Source: Microbacterium sp. 1.5R (GTDB lineage Bacteria; Actinomycetota; Actinomycetes; Actinomycetales; Microbacteriaceae). Taken from it: 64,000 bases of DNA. Numbering within the stretch: position 1 is the first letter of the stretch; every line of letters starts with the position of its first letter. Below are positions 53,105 through 61,677 of this stretch, in pieces. The stretch is from assembly GCF_001889265.1 (NCBI RefSeq), contig NZ_CP018151.1, positions 558,001 through 622,000 of the forward strand. The letters are read 5' to 3'. Under the pieces are notes generated by a model. That model made no database searches. It was given only the letters and a program-made list of their open reading frames with translations, and was not told where the DNA came from. Position numbers and translations under genes: made by a program.

Positions 53105-54148
53105 ATGGCTGGAGCATCCGAGGACCGCGCCGAGAAGCAGGATCGGCTGGCGCGCGTGCGCCGAGAGGTCGACGGGGCGCCCGTGGTGCTCGTCTCTCAC
53201 GAATCGCTGTCGTGGTACCTCGAGGGCGTGCGCACGCATGTGTCGCTCGCGGGTCCTCCGGTGCTCGCGGTGCGGGCGGAGGCGCAGGGCGATGTGCTCT
53301 TCATCGCCGAGAACGAGGCCGATCGGCTGATCGCCGAGGAGCTGCTGCCGGAGGATGCCGCGCGCGTGGTGCGCGTGCCGTGGTGGATCCCACCCGCTGC
53401 CGCCGCGGCTGAGGAGGCCGGCGTCGCCGAATCGCATGTGGCGGCTGAACTGCGCGCGGCTCGCGCGCGCCTGCTGCCGGCCGAGCGTGCCAGATATCGA
53501 CTTCTCGGACGGGAGACGGCAGAGGCGCTGACGGATGCGCTCGCCCGCGTCGGTCCGGAGCAGAGCGAGCGGACGGTCGCCGCAATCGTCTCCGCCGAGC
53601 TGATCGCCCGGGGGATCGATCCGCTGGTCGTGCTGGTCGCCGGTTCCGATCGGACTGCGTTCCGGCATCCGCTTCCGACCGCCGGGCTGCTCGGAGAGCG
53701 GGCCATGATCGTCGTGTGCGGGCGTCGGAACGGGCTCATCGCCAACGCGACACGCTGGGTCGGCGCATCCGTCGATGACGAGCCGATCTGGGGCGTGGAG
53801 CGGGCTCTCCTCGATGCGTCAGTGCCGGGAGCCCGTCTGAACGACGCGTTCACGGCGGGCATCGCGGCGTACGCCCGCTATGGGTTCGACGCCGACGAAT
53901 GGCAGCGCCACCACCAGGGCGGACCGACCGGGTATGCCGGTCGCGATCCCCGCGCCACGGCATCCACTGCGGATCTGATCATCGAGGATCAGGCGTTCGC
54001 CTGGAACCCGACCGCACCGGGCCGCAAAGTCGAAGACACCCTGCTGCGCACAGATGACGACTGGGAGGTGCTCGCGGTCGATGAGCGCTGGCCGTCGGTG
54101 GAGTACGAGGGGCTGCACCGGCCGGTCTCGAGGGCGTACGGGACCTGA
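53105..54148 (+). CDS. M24 (creatinase/aminopeptidase P) fold protein lacking most metal ligands
   Basis: 347 residues. The N-terminal creatinase-type domain (about 1-120) is followed by the pita-bread domain with RHPLPT at 187-192. The active peptidases need Asp, Asp, His, Glu, Glu. Here the first Asp position reads VVCGRR (Cys205), the second is Asn214 (ANATRW), His269/270 is kept (HHQGGPTGY), the first Glu is replaced in AFAWNP (Asn301) and only the last Glu310 (VEDTLL) remains. A metallopeptidase is therefore unlikely; a metal-free hydrolase like creatinase or a binding protein is possible. AGGGAGGG precedes ATG 53105. It is under the same operator as the Gfo/Idh operon. Confidence 0.8.
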   Translation: MAGASEDRAEKQDRLARVRREVDGAPVVLVSHESLSWYLEGVRTHVSLAGPPVLAVRAEAQGDVLFIAENEADRLIAEELLPEDAARVVRVPWWIPPAAAAAEEAGVAESHVAAELRAARARLLPAERARYRLLGRETAEALTDALARVGPEQSERTVAAIVSAELIARGIDPLVVLVAGSDRTAFRHPLPTAGLLGERAMIVVCGRRNGLIANATRWVGASVDDEPIWGVERALLDASVPGARLNDAFTAGIAAYARYGFDADEWQRHHQGGPTGYAGRDPRATASTADLIIEDQAFAWNPTAPGRKVEDTLLRTDDDWEVLAVDERWPSVEYEGLHRPVSRAYGT

Positions 54149-54240
54149 TCGGGGGCTCGATGGCGGGGCTCCGGGCCGAAATGCATGCTCAGGTTGCGGA
54201 TGCACGTGAGCCGCCGAGGTGCGGGGAAGGCCGCCCCGGG

Positions 54241-55248
54241 TCAGCCGCCGGTCGAGCTGCGTACGATCAGCTCGGGCGGGAACACGGTCTGACGGGGGAT
54301 GCTCTCGGGGTCGGCCGCCTCTTCGAGCACGATCCGCAGCGCCGTGCGACCGATCATGCGGCTGGGCTGCCGGATGGATGACAACGGCACCGCGGCGGCG
54401 GCCGCGAACGGATTGTCGTCGAAGCCGATCAGCGCGATCTCGTCGGGGACGAGCAGGCGTCCGCCCGACACGAGCGACTGCAGCAGGCCGAGGGCGAGCA
54501 GATCGTTGGCGGCGAAGAGCGCGTCGGGCCACTCGCGCCGAGGGCGGGTGAGCAGGCGCGCTCCGGCGGCGACGCCCTCTTCGACCGTCATCGCCGCCGT
54601 CGGCACGACCTCGAGCTCGACGTGCACCGCCGCGTTCTCGGCCGCCGCGCGAGCGCCCGCGAGACGGTCGGTGACCTGACGCATGTCGAAGGGGCCCCCG
54701 ACGAAGGCGATCCGCCGCCGACCGCCCTCGATGAGGTGCTCGACCGCCAGCCGCCCACCCGCGACGCTGTCGACCGACACCGACGAGAACCCGCTGTCGG
54801 CGCTGAATCGGTCGACGAGAACCGTCGCGATCCCGCTCGCTCGGAACTTGCGCAGCTGCGTCATGACGTCGCCGTAGGGGGCGATGAGCAGGCCGCGCAC
54901 CTGCTGCTCGCGAAACAGGTCGAGATAGACCTTCTCGCGGGACGGGTCGTCGTCGGTGTTGCCGTACAGGATCGCGATGCCGTGGCTGGACGCCTCGTCT
55001 TCGGCACCGCGCACCACATCGTTGTAGAAGGGGTTCTGGCCGTCGAGCACGACGAATCCGACGGTCGTGCTCACGCCGGCTCTGAGCTTGCGGGCGGCGT
55101 CGTTTCGCACGTAGCCGAGCTCTTCTATCGCCTGCGTCACTCGCTCGACCGACTCGCTGGAGACCTCGTCCGGTCGGTTCAGGACGTTCGAGACGGTGCC
55201 GACGGAGACGCCGGCGCGAACGGCGACATCGCGGATGCTGACCGGCAT
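54241..55248 (-). CDS. rhaR: LacI family regulator of the rhamnose locus
   Basis: 335 residues. The HTH reads SIRDVAVRAGVSVGTVSNVL at the N-terminus, then a sugar-binding effector domain (TVGFVVLDGQNPFYNDVVRG, IGFDDNPFAAAAAVPLSSIR). GAGGA lies seven bases before ATG 55248. It diverges from the sugar importer genes and the palindrome TGAATCGATTCA lies between, so it should repress the importer and respond to L-rhamnose or a product. The role as RhaR is inferred from the neighbouring rhamnulokinase and aldolase genes. Confidence 0.85.
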   Translation of the reverse strand: MPVSIRDVAVRAGVSVGTVSNVLNRPDEVSSESVERVTQAIEELGYVRNDAARKLRAGVSTTVGFVVLDGQNPFYNDVVRGAEDEASSHGIAILYGNTDDDPSREKVYLDLFREQQVRGLLIAPYGDVMTQLRKFRASGIATVLVDRFSADSGFSSVSVDSVAGGRLAVEHLIEGGRRRIAFVGGPFDMRQVTDRLAGARAAAENAAVHVELEVVPTAAMTVEEGVAAGARLLTRPRREWPDALFAANDLLALGLLQSLVSGGRLLVPDEIALIGFDDNPFAAAAAVPLSSIRQPSRMIGRTALRIVLEEAADPESIPRQTVFPPELIVRSSTGG

Positions 55249-55338
55249 TCGGCAGTCCTCTCGTCGTCGGGCGGATCACGCTTCGGCATCGGGGGTTGAC
55301 CTGAGACCGGCATCACATACACTAGCCTGAAACGAGCT

Positions 55339-55350
55339 TGAATCGATTCA
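55339..55350. promoter_or_regulatory. RhaR operator candidate, perfect 12-bp palindrome
   Basis: TGAATCGATTCA, a perfect palindrome with the central CG typical of LacI-family operators. It lies 49 bases before the importer ATPase start and 91 bases upstream of the lacI start. A partial second site (TGAAACGA) begins at 55328. Confidence 0.8.
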
Positions 55351-55398
55351 GGTAAAGTTCATTCCGATCATCATCCCCCTCAACGGAGAGGAAAGCCA

Positions 55399-56928
55399 GT
55401 GGTAGACGCAGCCTCCGCCCGCAGCGCTCCCCCCACCGCGCTCGAGCTGCATCGGGTGGTGAAGTCCTTCGGCCCCGTCGTCGCACTCCGCTCCGGCAGC
55501 CTGACGCTCCGCCCCGGCTCGATCCACGCCCTCATCGGCGAGAACGGCGCGGGCAAGTCCACGCTCGTGAAGATCATGGCCGGTCTGTACCGCCGCGACT
55601 CGGGCGACTTCCGTCTGCACGGCGACGATGTCGATTTCACCAGCACCGCCCAGTCGAAGGCCGCGGGCATCGCGGTCATCTACCAGGAGCCGACGCTGTT
55701 CCCCGATCTCTCGGTCACCGAGAACATCTTCATGGGACGTCAGCCCACCGGCTTCCTCGGCCGCATCGACCGCAAGGCCATGCGCACCGAAGTCGACCGG
55801 ATCTTCCGCCGCCTGGGCGTGACGCTCGACCCCGACCGCATCACCGAGGGTCTGTCGATCGCCGACCAGCAGATCATCGAGATCGCCAAGGCCATCTCCC
55901 TCGACGCGAGCGTGCTGATCATGGACGAGCCGACGGCCGCACTCAGCGGCGTCGAGGTCGACCGACTCTTCGCGGTCGCGCGGAGCCTCCGCGACGAGGG
56001 ACGCGCGATCCTCTTCATCTCGCATCGCTTCGACGAGGTGTTCGACCTGTGCGACACCGTCACCGTCATGCGTGACGGGGCATACATCGACACCACTCCC
56101 ATCGCCGAGACCACGGTCGACGAACTGGTGCGCCAGATGGTCGGCCGCGACGTCACCGAGCTGTTCCCCAAGCAGGAGGCCGCCATCGGCGAGCCGCTGC
56201 TCGAGGTCACAGCGCTCACCCGTCCCGGCGTCTTCCATGACATCTCGTTCACGGTGCGCGCGGGCGAGATCGTCGCACTGGCAGGTCTCGTCGGTGCCGG
56301 TCGCTCGGAGGTCGCCCGCGCGATCTTCGGCGTCGATCCCTACGACGAGGGAGAGGTGCGGATGCTCGGCGCGGGCGTCGCCCGCCGCAACCCGACCGCC
56401 GCGATGCGCAGCGGACTCGCGCTCGTTCCCGAGGACCGCCGCAAGCAGGGCCTCGTGATCGACGCGAGCGTCGGAGGCAACATCACGCTCGCCATCCGCC
56501 GGCGCCTCTCGAAGTGGGGACTCATCACGAGCGGCATCGAGAACCGTGCGGCGAAGGAGTGGGCGTCGCGCCTCGAGGTGAAGACGCACGCGCTCGACAC
56601 CGTGGCGTCCACGCTCTCGGGCGGCAATCAGCAGAAGGTCGTGCTGGCCAAGTGGCTGGCCACCGACCCGCGCGTCCTCATCATCGACGAGCCGACCCGC
56701 GGCATCGACGTGGGCACCAAGTCCGAGGTGCACCGACTGCTGTCGCAGCTCGCCGGCGAGGGCATGGGCATCCTGATGATCTCGTCCGAGCTGCCCGAGG
56801 TGCTCGGCATGGCGGATCGCGTGCTCGTGATGCGCGAAGGACGCATCACCGCCGAGATCTCCCGCGACGACGCCACCAGCGAGAACGTCATGTTCGCCGC
56901 CACCCACTCATCGGAGCTGCACTCATGA
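55399..56928 (+). CDS. rhaT: Sugar ABC transporter ATP-binding protein (rhamnose importer)
   Basis: 509 residues made of two ABC domains in tandem, as in RbsA-type carbohydrate importers. Domain 1 has Walker [10 protein letters not shown], signature LSIADQQ and Walker [12 protein letters not shown]. Domain 2 has a degenerate Walker A (GLVGAGRSE), an intact signature LSGGNQQK and Walker [13 protein letters not shown]. It energises uptake for the two permeases encoded downstream. GTG 55399 has GAGAGGAAAG upstream. It heads a four-gene transcript and is ATGA-coupled to the first permease. Rhamnose specificity is inferred from context. Confidence 0.88.
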   Translation: MVDAASARSAPPTALELHRVVKSFGPVVALRSGSLTLRPGSIHALIGENGAGKSTLVKIMAGLYRRDSGDFRLHGDDVDFTSTAQSKAAGIAVIYQEPTLFPDLSVTENIFMGRQPTGFLGRIDRKAMRTEVDRIFRRLGVTLDPDRITEGLSIADQQIIEIAKAISLDASVLIMDEPTAALSGVEVDRLFAVARSLRDEGRAILFISHRFDEVFDLCDTVTVMRDGAYIDTTPIAETTVDELVRQMVGRDVTELFPKQEAAIGEPLLEVTALTRPGVFHDISFTVRAGEIVALAGLVGAGRSEVARAIFGVDPYDEGEVRMLGAGVARRNPTAAMRSGLALVPEDRRKQGLVIDASVGGNITLAIRRRLSKWGLITSGIENRAAKEWASRLEVKTHALDTVASTLSGGNQQKVVLAKWLATDPRVLIIDEPTRGIDVGTKSEVHRLLSQLAGEGMGILMISSELPEVLGMADRVLVMREGRITAEISRDDATSENVMFAATHSSELHS

Positions 56929-57956
56929 GCACCACCACCGCACCCGCGGCCGCCGCTCCGGCGATCGCGAAGAAGCCCGGCGGCATCGGCCGTGCACGCG
57001 AGTTCGGCATCCTCGCCGCGCTCGTGCTCGTCGTGATCGCCGCGACCGTCAAGAACCCGGCGTTCCTCTTCAGCTCCGACGGCTGGCGCGATCTGCTGCT
57101 CACGCCGTCGATCCTCATGCTCGTCGCCGTGGGCCAGGCGATCGTCATCATCACGCGCAACGTCGATCTGTCGGTGGGCTCGGTGATGGGCCTCACGGCC
57201 TACCTGACCGGACGCCTCTTCGTCGACGTCCCCGGCATCCCGATCGTGGTCGTCGTGATCGCGGCCGTCCTGCTCGGTGCCTTCCTCGGCCTGGTCAACG
57301 GCGCATTGGTCGCCTTCGCGAAGGTGCCGGCCATGGTGATCACGCTCGGCACGCTCTATGCCTACCGCGGCATCAACGTGCTGTGGACCGGCAGCGATCG
57401 CATCAACGCCTCCGACATGCCCAAGGACTTCCTCGCACTCGGCACGCAGCAGATCCTGTTCATCCCTGTGCTGACGATCATCGCGGTGATCGTGCTCGCG
57501 CTCGCGGCCTGGTATCTGCGCAACATCCGGGGCGGACGCGAGTACTACGCGATCGGCTCCGACCCCTCGGCCGCCGAGCTCTACGGCCTCAAGGTCACCC
57601 GTCGGGTGCTCTCCGCGTTCGTCCTCTCGGGTGCACTCGCAGGTCTCGCCGGCGTCTTCTACGCCGCGCGATACGGATCCATCAGCTCGCAGGCGGGAAG
57701 CGGCTGGGAGCTGGATGCCGTCGGCGCAGCCGTCATCGGTGGCATCGCGATCACCGGCGGTGTCGGCACGGTCTGGGGCGCGGCCATCGGCGCGATGCTC
57801 CTGATGACCATCAACCGCGCGCTGCCCATTCTCGGCATCCCGGACTTCTGGCAGCGTGCCGTGGTCGGTGTGCTCATCATCGGGGCCATCGTGCTCGACC
57901 GGGTGCTCGCGGTCAGACAGAGACGCCAGCTCATCGAGGCGAGGGACGAATCATGA
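56925..57956 (+). CDS. rhaP: Sugar ABC transporter permease 1
   Basis: 343 residues and about ten membrane helices of the RbsC/YtfT type. [20 protein letters not shown] (about residues 65-84) is the family motif containing the DLSVG turn, and [20 protein letters not shown] follows. It pairs with the second permease to form a heterodimeric channel. ATGA overlaps at both ends give coupled synthesis with the ATPase and the second permease. Confidence 0.87.
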   Translation: MSTTTAPAAAAPAIAKKPGGIGRAREFGILAALVLVVIAATVKNPAFLFSSDGWRDLLLTPSILMLVAVGQAIVIITRNVDLSVGSVMGLTAYLTGRLFVDVPGIPIVVVVIAAVLLGAFLGLVNGALVAFAKVPAMVITLGTLYAYRGINVLWTGSDRINASDMPKDFLALGTQQILFIPVLTIIAVIVLALAAWYLRNIRGGREYYAIGSDPSAAELYGLKVTRRVLSAFVLSGALAGLAGVFYAARYGSISSQAGSGWELDAVGAAVIGGIAITGGVGTVWGAAIGAMLLMTINRALPILGIPDFWQRAVVGVLIIGAIVLDRVLAVRQRRQLIEARDES

Positions 57957-59005
57957 CCACGACAACGACGACGACGTCGACCCGCGTCATCCGCGACTAC
58001 GACCGTCCGCTGTGGCGGCGCATCTTCATCAACCGCGAGTTCGCGATCATCGCGCTCCTCGTGCTGGTGACGATCGTGGCGGCCGTCACGATCCGCGGCT
58101 TCGCCCAGCCGATCACCGCGAACTACCTCCTGCTCGACGTCGCACCGATCCTGCTCATCGCGCTGCCCATGACGCTCGTCATGATCACGGGCGAGATCGA
58201 CCTGTCGGTGGGATCCATGGTGGGCCTCGCCAGCGTCGTCACCGGAGTCCTCACCGAGTCGGGTGCTCCCTTCGAGGTCGCCGCCCTTGCGGCCCTCCTC
58301 GTCGGCGTCGTCGGCGGAGCCTTCAACGGGTTCCTCGTCACGATCGTCGGGCTGCCGTCGCTCGCCGTCACGATCGGCACACTCGCACTCTTCCGCGGGC
58401 TTGCGGTCGGCCTGCTCGGCACCACGGCCGTCACGGACTTCCCCGAGACATGGACGGCGCTCGCGAAGGCGAAGATCGCCGGGACGACCATCCCGTACAT
58501 CGTCATCCCGTTCCTGATCCTGCTGGTGCTGTTCGCCGTGCTGCTGCACTTCACGCCCTTCGGCCGTGGTGTCTTCGCGATCGGTCTGTCGAAGGACGCC
58601 GCGCGGTTCTCGGGCGTCGACGTCGAACGGACGAAGTTCATCCTGTTCGTGCTCTCGGGCGTGGTCGCCGCCTTCGCAGGCATCTTCTACACGCTGCGGT
58701 TCGGCAGCGCCCGAGGCGACAACGCCACCGGGCTCGAACTGCAGGTCATCGCGGCCGTGGTGCTCGGCGGAGTGTCGGTGTTCGGCGGACGGGGACACCT
58801 GCACGGCGTCGTCGCCGCCGTTCTCCTGATCGGGGTGCTGGGCAGCAGCCTGCGCCTCGCCGGAGTCACATCCGACGTCATCAACATCATCACCGGCGGG
58901 CTGCTGATCTTCTCGGTCGTCGCAGCGAGCGTCCTCGCCTGGGCGCAGCGCGTCCGCGCGAAGGCCGGTCCGCCACTGCGCGTAGCAGCCTCTCCCGCAC
59001 CATGA
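57953..59005 (+). CDS. rhaQ: Sugar ABC transporter permease 2
   Basis: 350 residues, about ten membrane helices, with ALPMTLVMITGEIDLSVGSM and FNGFLVTIVGLPSLAVTIGT matching the same family as the first permease. A Thr-rich N-terminus of 12 residues precedes the first helix. The binding protein gene begins 55 bases later, with its own ribosome binding site. Confidence 0.87.
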   Translation: MTTTTTTTSTRVIRDYDRPLWRRIFINREFAIIALLVLVTIVAAVTIRGFAQPITANYLLLDVAPILLIALPMTLVMITGEIDLSVGSMVGLASVVTGVLTESGAPFEVAALAALLVGVVGGAFNGFLVTIVGLPSLAVTIGTLALFRGLAVGLLGTTAVTDFPETWTALAKAKIAGTTIPYIVIPFLILLVLFAVLLHFTPFGRGVFAIGLSKDAARFSGVDVERTKFILFVLSGVVAAFAGIFYTLRFGSARGDNATGLELQVIAAVVLGGVSVFGGRGHLHGVVAAVLLIGVLGSSLRLAGVTSDVINIITGGLLIFSVVAASVLAWAQRVRAKAGPPLRVAASPAP

Positions 59006-59060
59006 GGCAGCCTCTCATCGCCGGCACCCGCCAGCGGTGATCATCACGAAAGGAAGAACA

Positions 59061-60104
59061 ATGACGTTTGCACGTAAGAAGATCGCGGGGTTCGCGGCGG
59101 TCGCCGTGGCCGCAGCGCTCGTGCTGAGCGGCTGCGCCGACACCAGCGGCGGATCCGGAGGCTCGGGTTCAGAGGGTGAAGGCGGATCCGACAACCTCGC
59201 GATCACGTTCCTGCCCAAGAACCTCGGCAACCCGTACTTCGACACCTCGAGCGAGGGCGGCAAGACCGCCGTCGACGAGTTCGGCGGCACGTTCGCCGAG
59301 GTCGGCCCGGCCGAAGCCACCCCCGACGCCCAGGTCAGCTACATCAACACCGCGACGCAGCAGGCCGTGGGCGCGCTCGTCGTCTCGGCGAACGACCCGA
59401 AGGCGATCTGCGACGCGCTGAACGAGGCCCGTGACGCCGGCGTCAAGGTCGTCACCTTCGACTCCGACACGAACCCCGAGTGCCGCGACCTGTTCATCAA
59501 CCAGGCCGACTCCGAGGGCATCGCCAAGGTGCAGGTCGACCTGATCGCCGACCAGATCGGCGGAGCCGGCGAGGTCGCGATCCTGTCGGCATCCGCCAAC
59601 GCGACCAACCAGAACGCCTGGATCGACCTGATGAAGGAGTACGTCGCCAGCGAGTACCCCGACATTACGATCGTCGAGACCGTCTACGGTGACGACGACG
59701 ACCAGACGTCGTTCGACAAGACCGCTGCGCTGCTGCAGAGCCACCCGAACCTGAAGGGCATCATCTCGCCCACCACGGTCGGCATCGCGGCTGCGGCGCG
59801 GTACGTGTCCACCTCGGACTACAAGGGCAAGGTCGCCATCACCGGTCTCGGCACGCCGAACCAGATGCGCGAGTACGTCGAAGACGGCACCGTCACCGCG
59901 TTCGCGCTGTGGAACCCGGCCGACCTCGGCTACCTGGCCGCGTTCGCCTCCAAGGCGCTGATCGAGGGTGAGATCACCGGCGAAGAGGGCGACACCTTCG
60001 AGGCCGGAGACCTCGGCGAGTACACGGTCGGCGCCGACGGCGTCGTTCTTCTCGGCGACCCGTTCGAGTTCAACGCAGACAACATCGGCGAGTTCGACTT
60101 CTGA
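59061..60104 (+). CDS. rhaS: Rhamnose-type sugar-binding lipoprotein
   Basis: 347 residues. A lipoprotein signal ends at Cys25 (LVLSGC), followed by a Gly/Ser linker and a type I periplasmic binding protein fold: ITFLPKNLGNPYFDTSSEGG, LVVSANDPKAICDALNEARD, VVTFDSD and VTAFALWNPADLGYLAAFA. The last segments resemble rhamnose-binding RhaS proteins more than ribose-binding RbsB. It captures sugar outside the membrane and delivers it to the permeases. ATG 59061 has AAAGGAAG upstream; the in-frame start at 59037 has none. Confidence 0.88.
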   Translation: MTFARKKIAGFAAVAVAAALVLSGCADTSGGSGGSGSEGEGGSDNLAITFLPKNLGNPYFDTSSEGGKTAVDEFGGTFAEVGPAEATPDAQVSYINTATQQAVGALVVSANDPKAICDALNEARDAGVKVVTFDSDTNPECRDLFINQADSEGIAKVQVDLIADQIGGAGEVAILSASANATNQNAWIDLMKEYVASEYPDITIVETVYGDDDDQTSFDKTAALLQSHPNLKGIISPTTVGIAAAARYVSTSDYKGKVAITGLGTPNQMREYVEDGTVTAFALWNPADLGYLAAFASKALIEGEITGEEGDTFEAGDLGEYTVGADGVVLLGDPFEFNADNIGEFDF

Positions 60105-60116
60105 GTCGAGTTCGGG

Positions 60117-60148
60117 AGGGGTGTCGGGGCTTCGGCCTCGGCGCCCCT
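60117..60148. terminator. Hairpin terminator between the importer and the catabolic operon
   Basis: A 14-bp stem with three wobble pairs (60117-60130 with 60135-60148) capped by TTCG, followed by TT. It lies 12 bases after the binding protein stop. The remaining 130 bases up to the rhaB stop hold nothing I can identify. Confidence 0.75.
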
Positions 60149-60279
60149 TTCCGTGTGCGCCGCGGTGTGCGTTCTCCGGCGCCTGAGAGGGCGGGCATCC
60201 GCACCCGCACAGGGATTCGCACCGGCAGCCATCGGGGATACGGGCGGTCGGATGAGGGGCTGCGACGGGCGTGAGGGAG

Positions 60280-61677
60280 TCAGCGCGGGTCGAAGCGCTC
60301 CGGTTCGTGCGTCGCGGCGACGAGGGCGCGCAGCTCCTCGAGGGATGCCGGGGCGGCGCCGAGAGCCCGTGCCTGCACGAGCACGTTGCCGAGGGCTGTC
60401 GCCTCGACGGGGCCGGCGAGCACGGGACGGCCGGTGCGATCCGCGGTGGCCTGGCACAGCAGACGGTTCAGCGAGCCGCCTCCCACGAGGTGGATGCTGT
60501 CGAGTTCGCGCCCTGACAGATCGGCTGCCGTCTGCACGGCATCCGCGAAGGCGGTCGCGATCGACTCGACGATCGACCGGGCGAACGCGGGTCGCGTCGT
60601 CGGAGCCTCGGCCCCGAGCAGTGTCGTGATGCGCGCGGGCATGTCTCCCGGTGCGCTGAGCGACGCGTCGTTCGCGTCGAAGAGGGGCACGTCGTCCGTC
60701 ACGGCGGATGCCGCGGCCAGCAGCTCGGGAAGGTCGATCCGCGAGCCGTCCTCCGTCTCCCACGCGCGCACGGTCTCGCTCAGCAGCCAGAGCCCCGTCA
60801 CGTTGTGCAGGAAGCGGTAGCGACGGTCCACGCCGAGCTCGTGCGTGAAGTTCGCCTCGCGCGCGGCATCCGTCAGCACCGGCTCGATCAGCTCGACGCC
60901 GACCAGCCCCCAGGTGCCGCACGAGATGTAGGCGGAGTGCGGGGTCGCCAGGGGAGCGGCGACGACGGCGGATGCTGTGTCGTGCGACCCGACCGCGATC
61001 ACCGGCAGCTTCTTGCCGATGCGCTCGACCAGGTCCGCGCGGAGTGTGCCGATCGTCTCGCCCGGATCGACGAGCGTCGGCAGGATGCGCGTCGGGATGC
61101 CGATGCGCTCGGCGAGCTCGGCGTCCCACTCGCCCGACTCGACGCCGAGGAGCCCGGTGGTCGAGGCGTTCGTCCGCTCGGCCACCGCTGTTCCGGTGAG
61201 CAGGAACGCGATGAGGTCGGGAATGAGCAACGCGGTGTCGGCGTCGGCGAGGCGGGCATCGACGCGGTACTGGTACAGCGTGTTGAACGGCAGGAACTGC
61301 AGTCCGTTGCGGCCGTAGAGCTCGGCGAAGGGCGCGACCGTGTGCACCTCGTCGACGCCGCGCGCCGTGCGCGCGTCGCGGTAGTGGAACGGCTCGGCGA
61401 GGAGTTCGCCGTCTCGCAGCAGGCCGTAGTCGACGGCCCACGAGTCGATGCCGACGCTCTCGATCGCCGGTTCGCGCTGTACCGCCTCGGCGAGCCCTGC
61501 GACGACGTGCTCGTAGAGAGCGCCGAAGTCCCAGTGCAGACCGTCTTCGCGCTCGACGGGCCCGTTCGGGAACCGCGAGACGAGTTCGAGGTCGAGCCGG
61601 CCGTCGCCGATCCGGCCGATCATGACGCGACCGCTGGTCGCTCCGAGGTCGACGGCGGCGACGGACCGCACCGTCAT
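60280..61677 (-). CDS. rhaB: L-rhamnulokinase
   Basis: 465 residues of the FGGY sugar kinase family. The N-terminal phosphate-binding loop is AVDLGATSGRVMIG. ESVGIDSWAVDYGLL and the RhaB-specific RNGLQFLPFNTLYQYRVDA follow. The second domain carries ISCGTWGLVGVE and IHLVGGGSLNRLLCQATADR. It phosphorylates L-rhamnulose to L-rhamnulose-1-phosphate. Its start overlaps the fused aldolase gene by ATGA, so it is made together with the next enzyme in the pathway. Confidence 0.93.
   Translation of the reverse strand: MTVRSVAAVDLGATSGRVMIGRIGDGRLDLELVSRFPNGPVEREDGLHWDFGALYEHVVAGLAEAVQREPAIESVGIDSWAVDYGLLRDGELLAEPFHYRDARTARGVDEVHTVAPFAELYGRNGLQFLPFNTLYQYRVDARLADADTALLIPDLIAFLLTGTAVAERTNASTTGLLGVESGEWDAELAERIGIPTRILPTLVDPGETIGTLRADLVERIGKKLPVIAVGSHDTASAVVAAPLATPHSAYISCGTWGLVGVELIEPVLTDAAREANFTHELGVDRRYRFLHNVTGLWLLSETVRAWETEDGSRIDLPELLAAASAVTDDVPLFDANDASLSAPGDMPARITTLLGAEAPTTRPAFARSIVESIATAFADAVQTAADLSGRELDSIHLVGGGSLNRLLCQATADRTGRPVLAGPVEATALGNVLVQARALGAAPASLEELRALVAATHEPERFDPR

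Noticed and set aside
53197..53862. Minus-strand frames opposite the M24-fold gene
   Set aside because: Ser/Arg/Ala-rich shadow frames without start signals.
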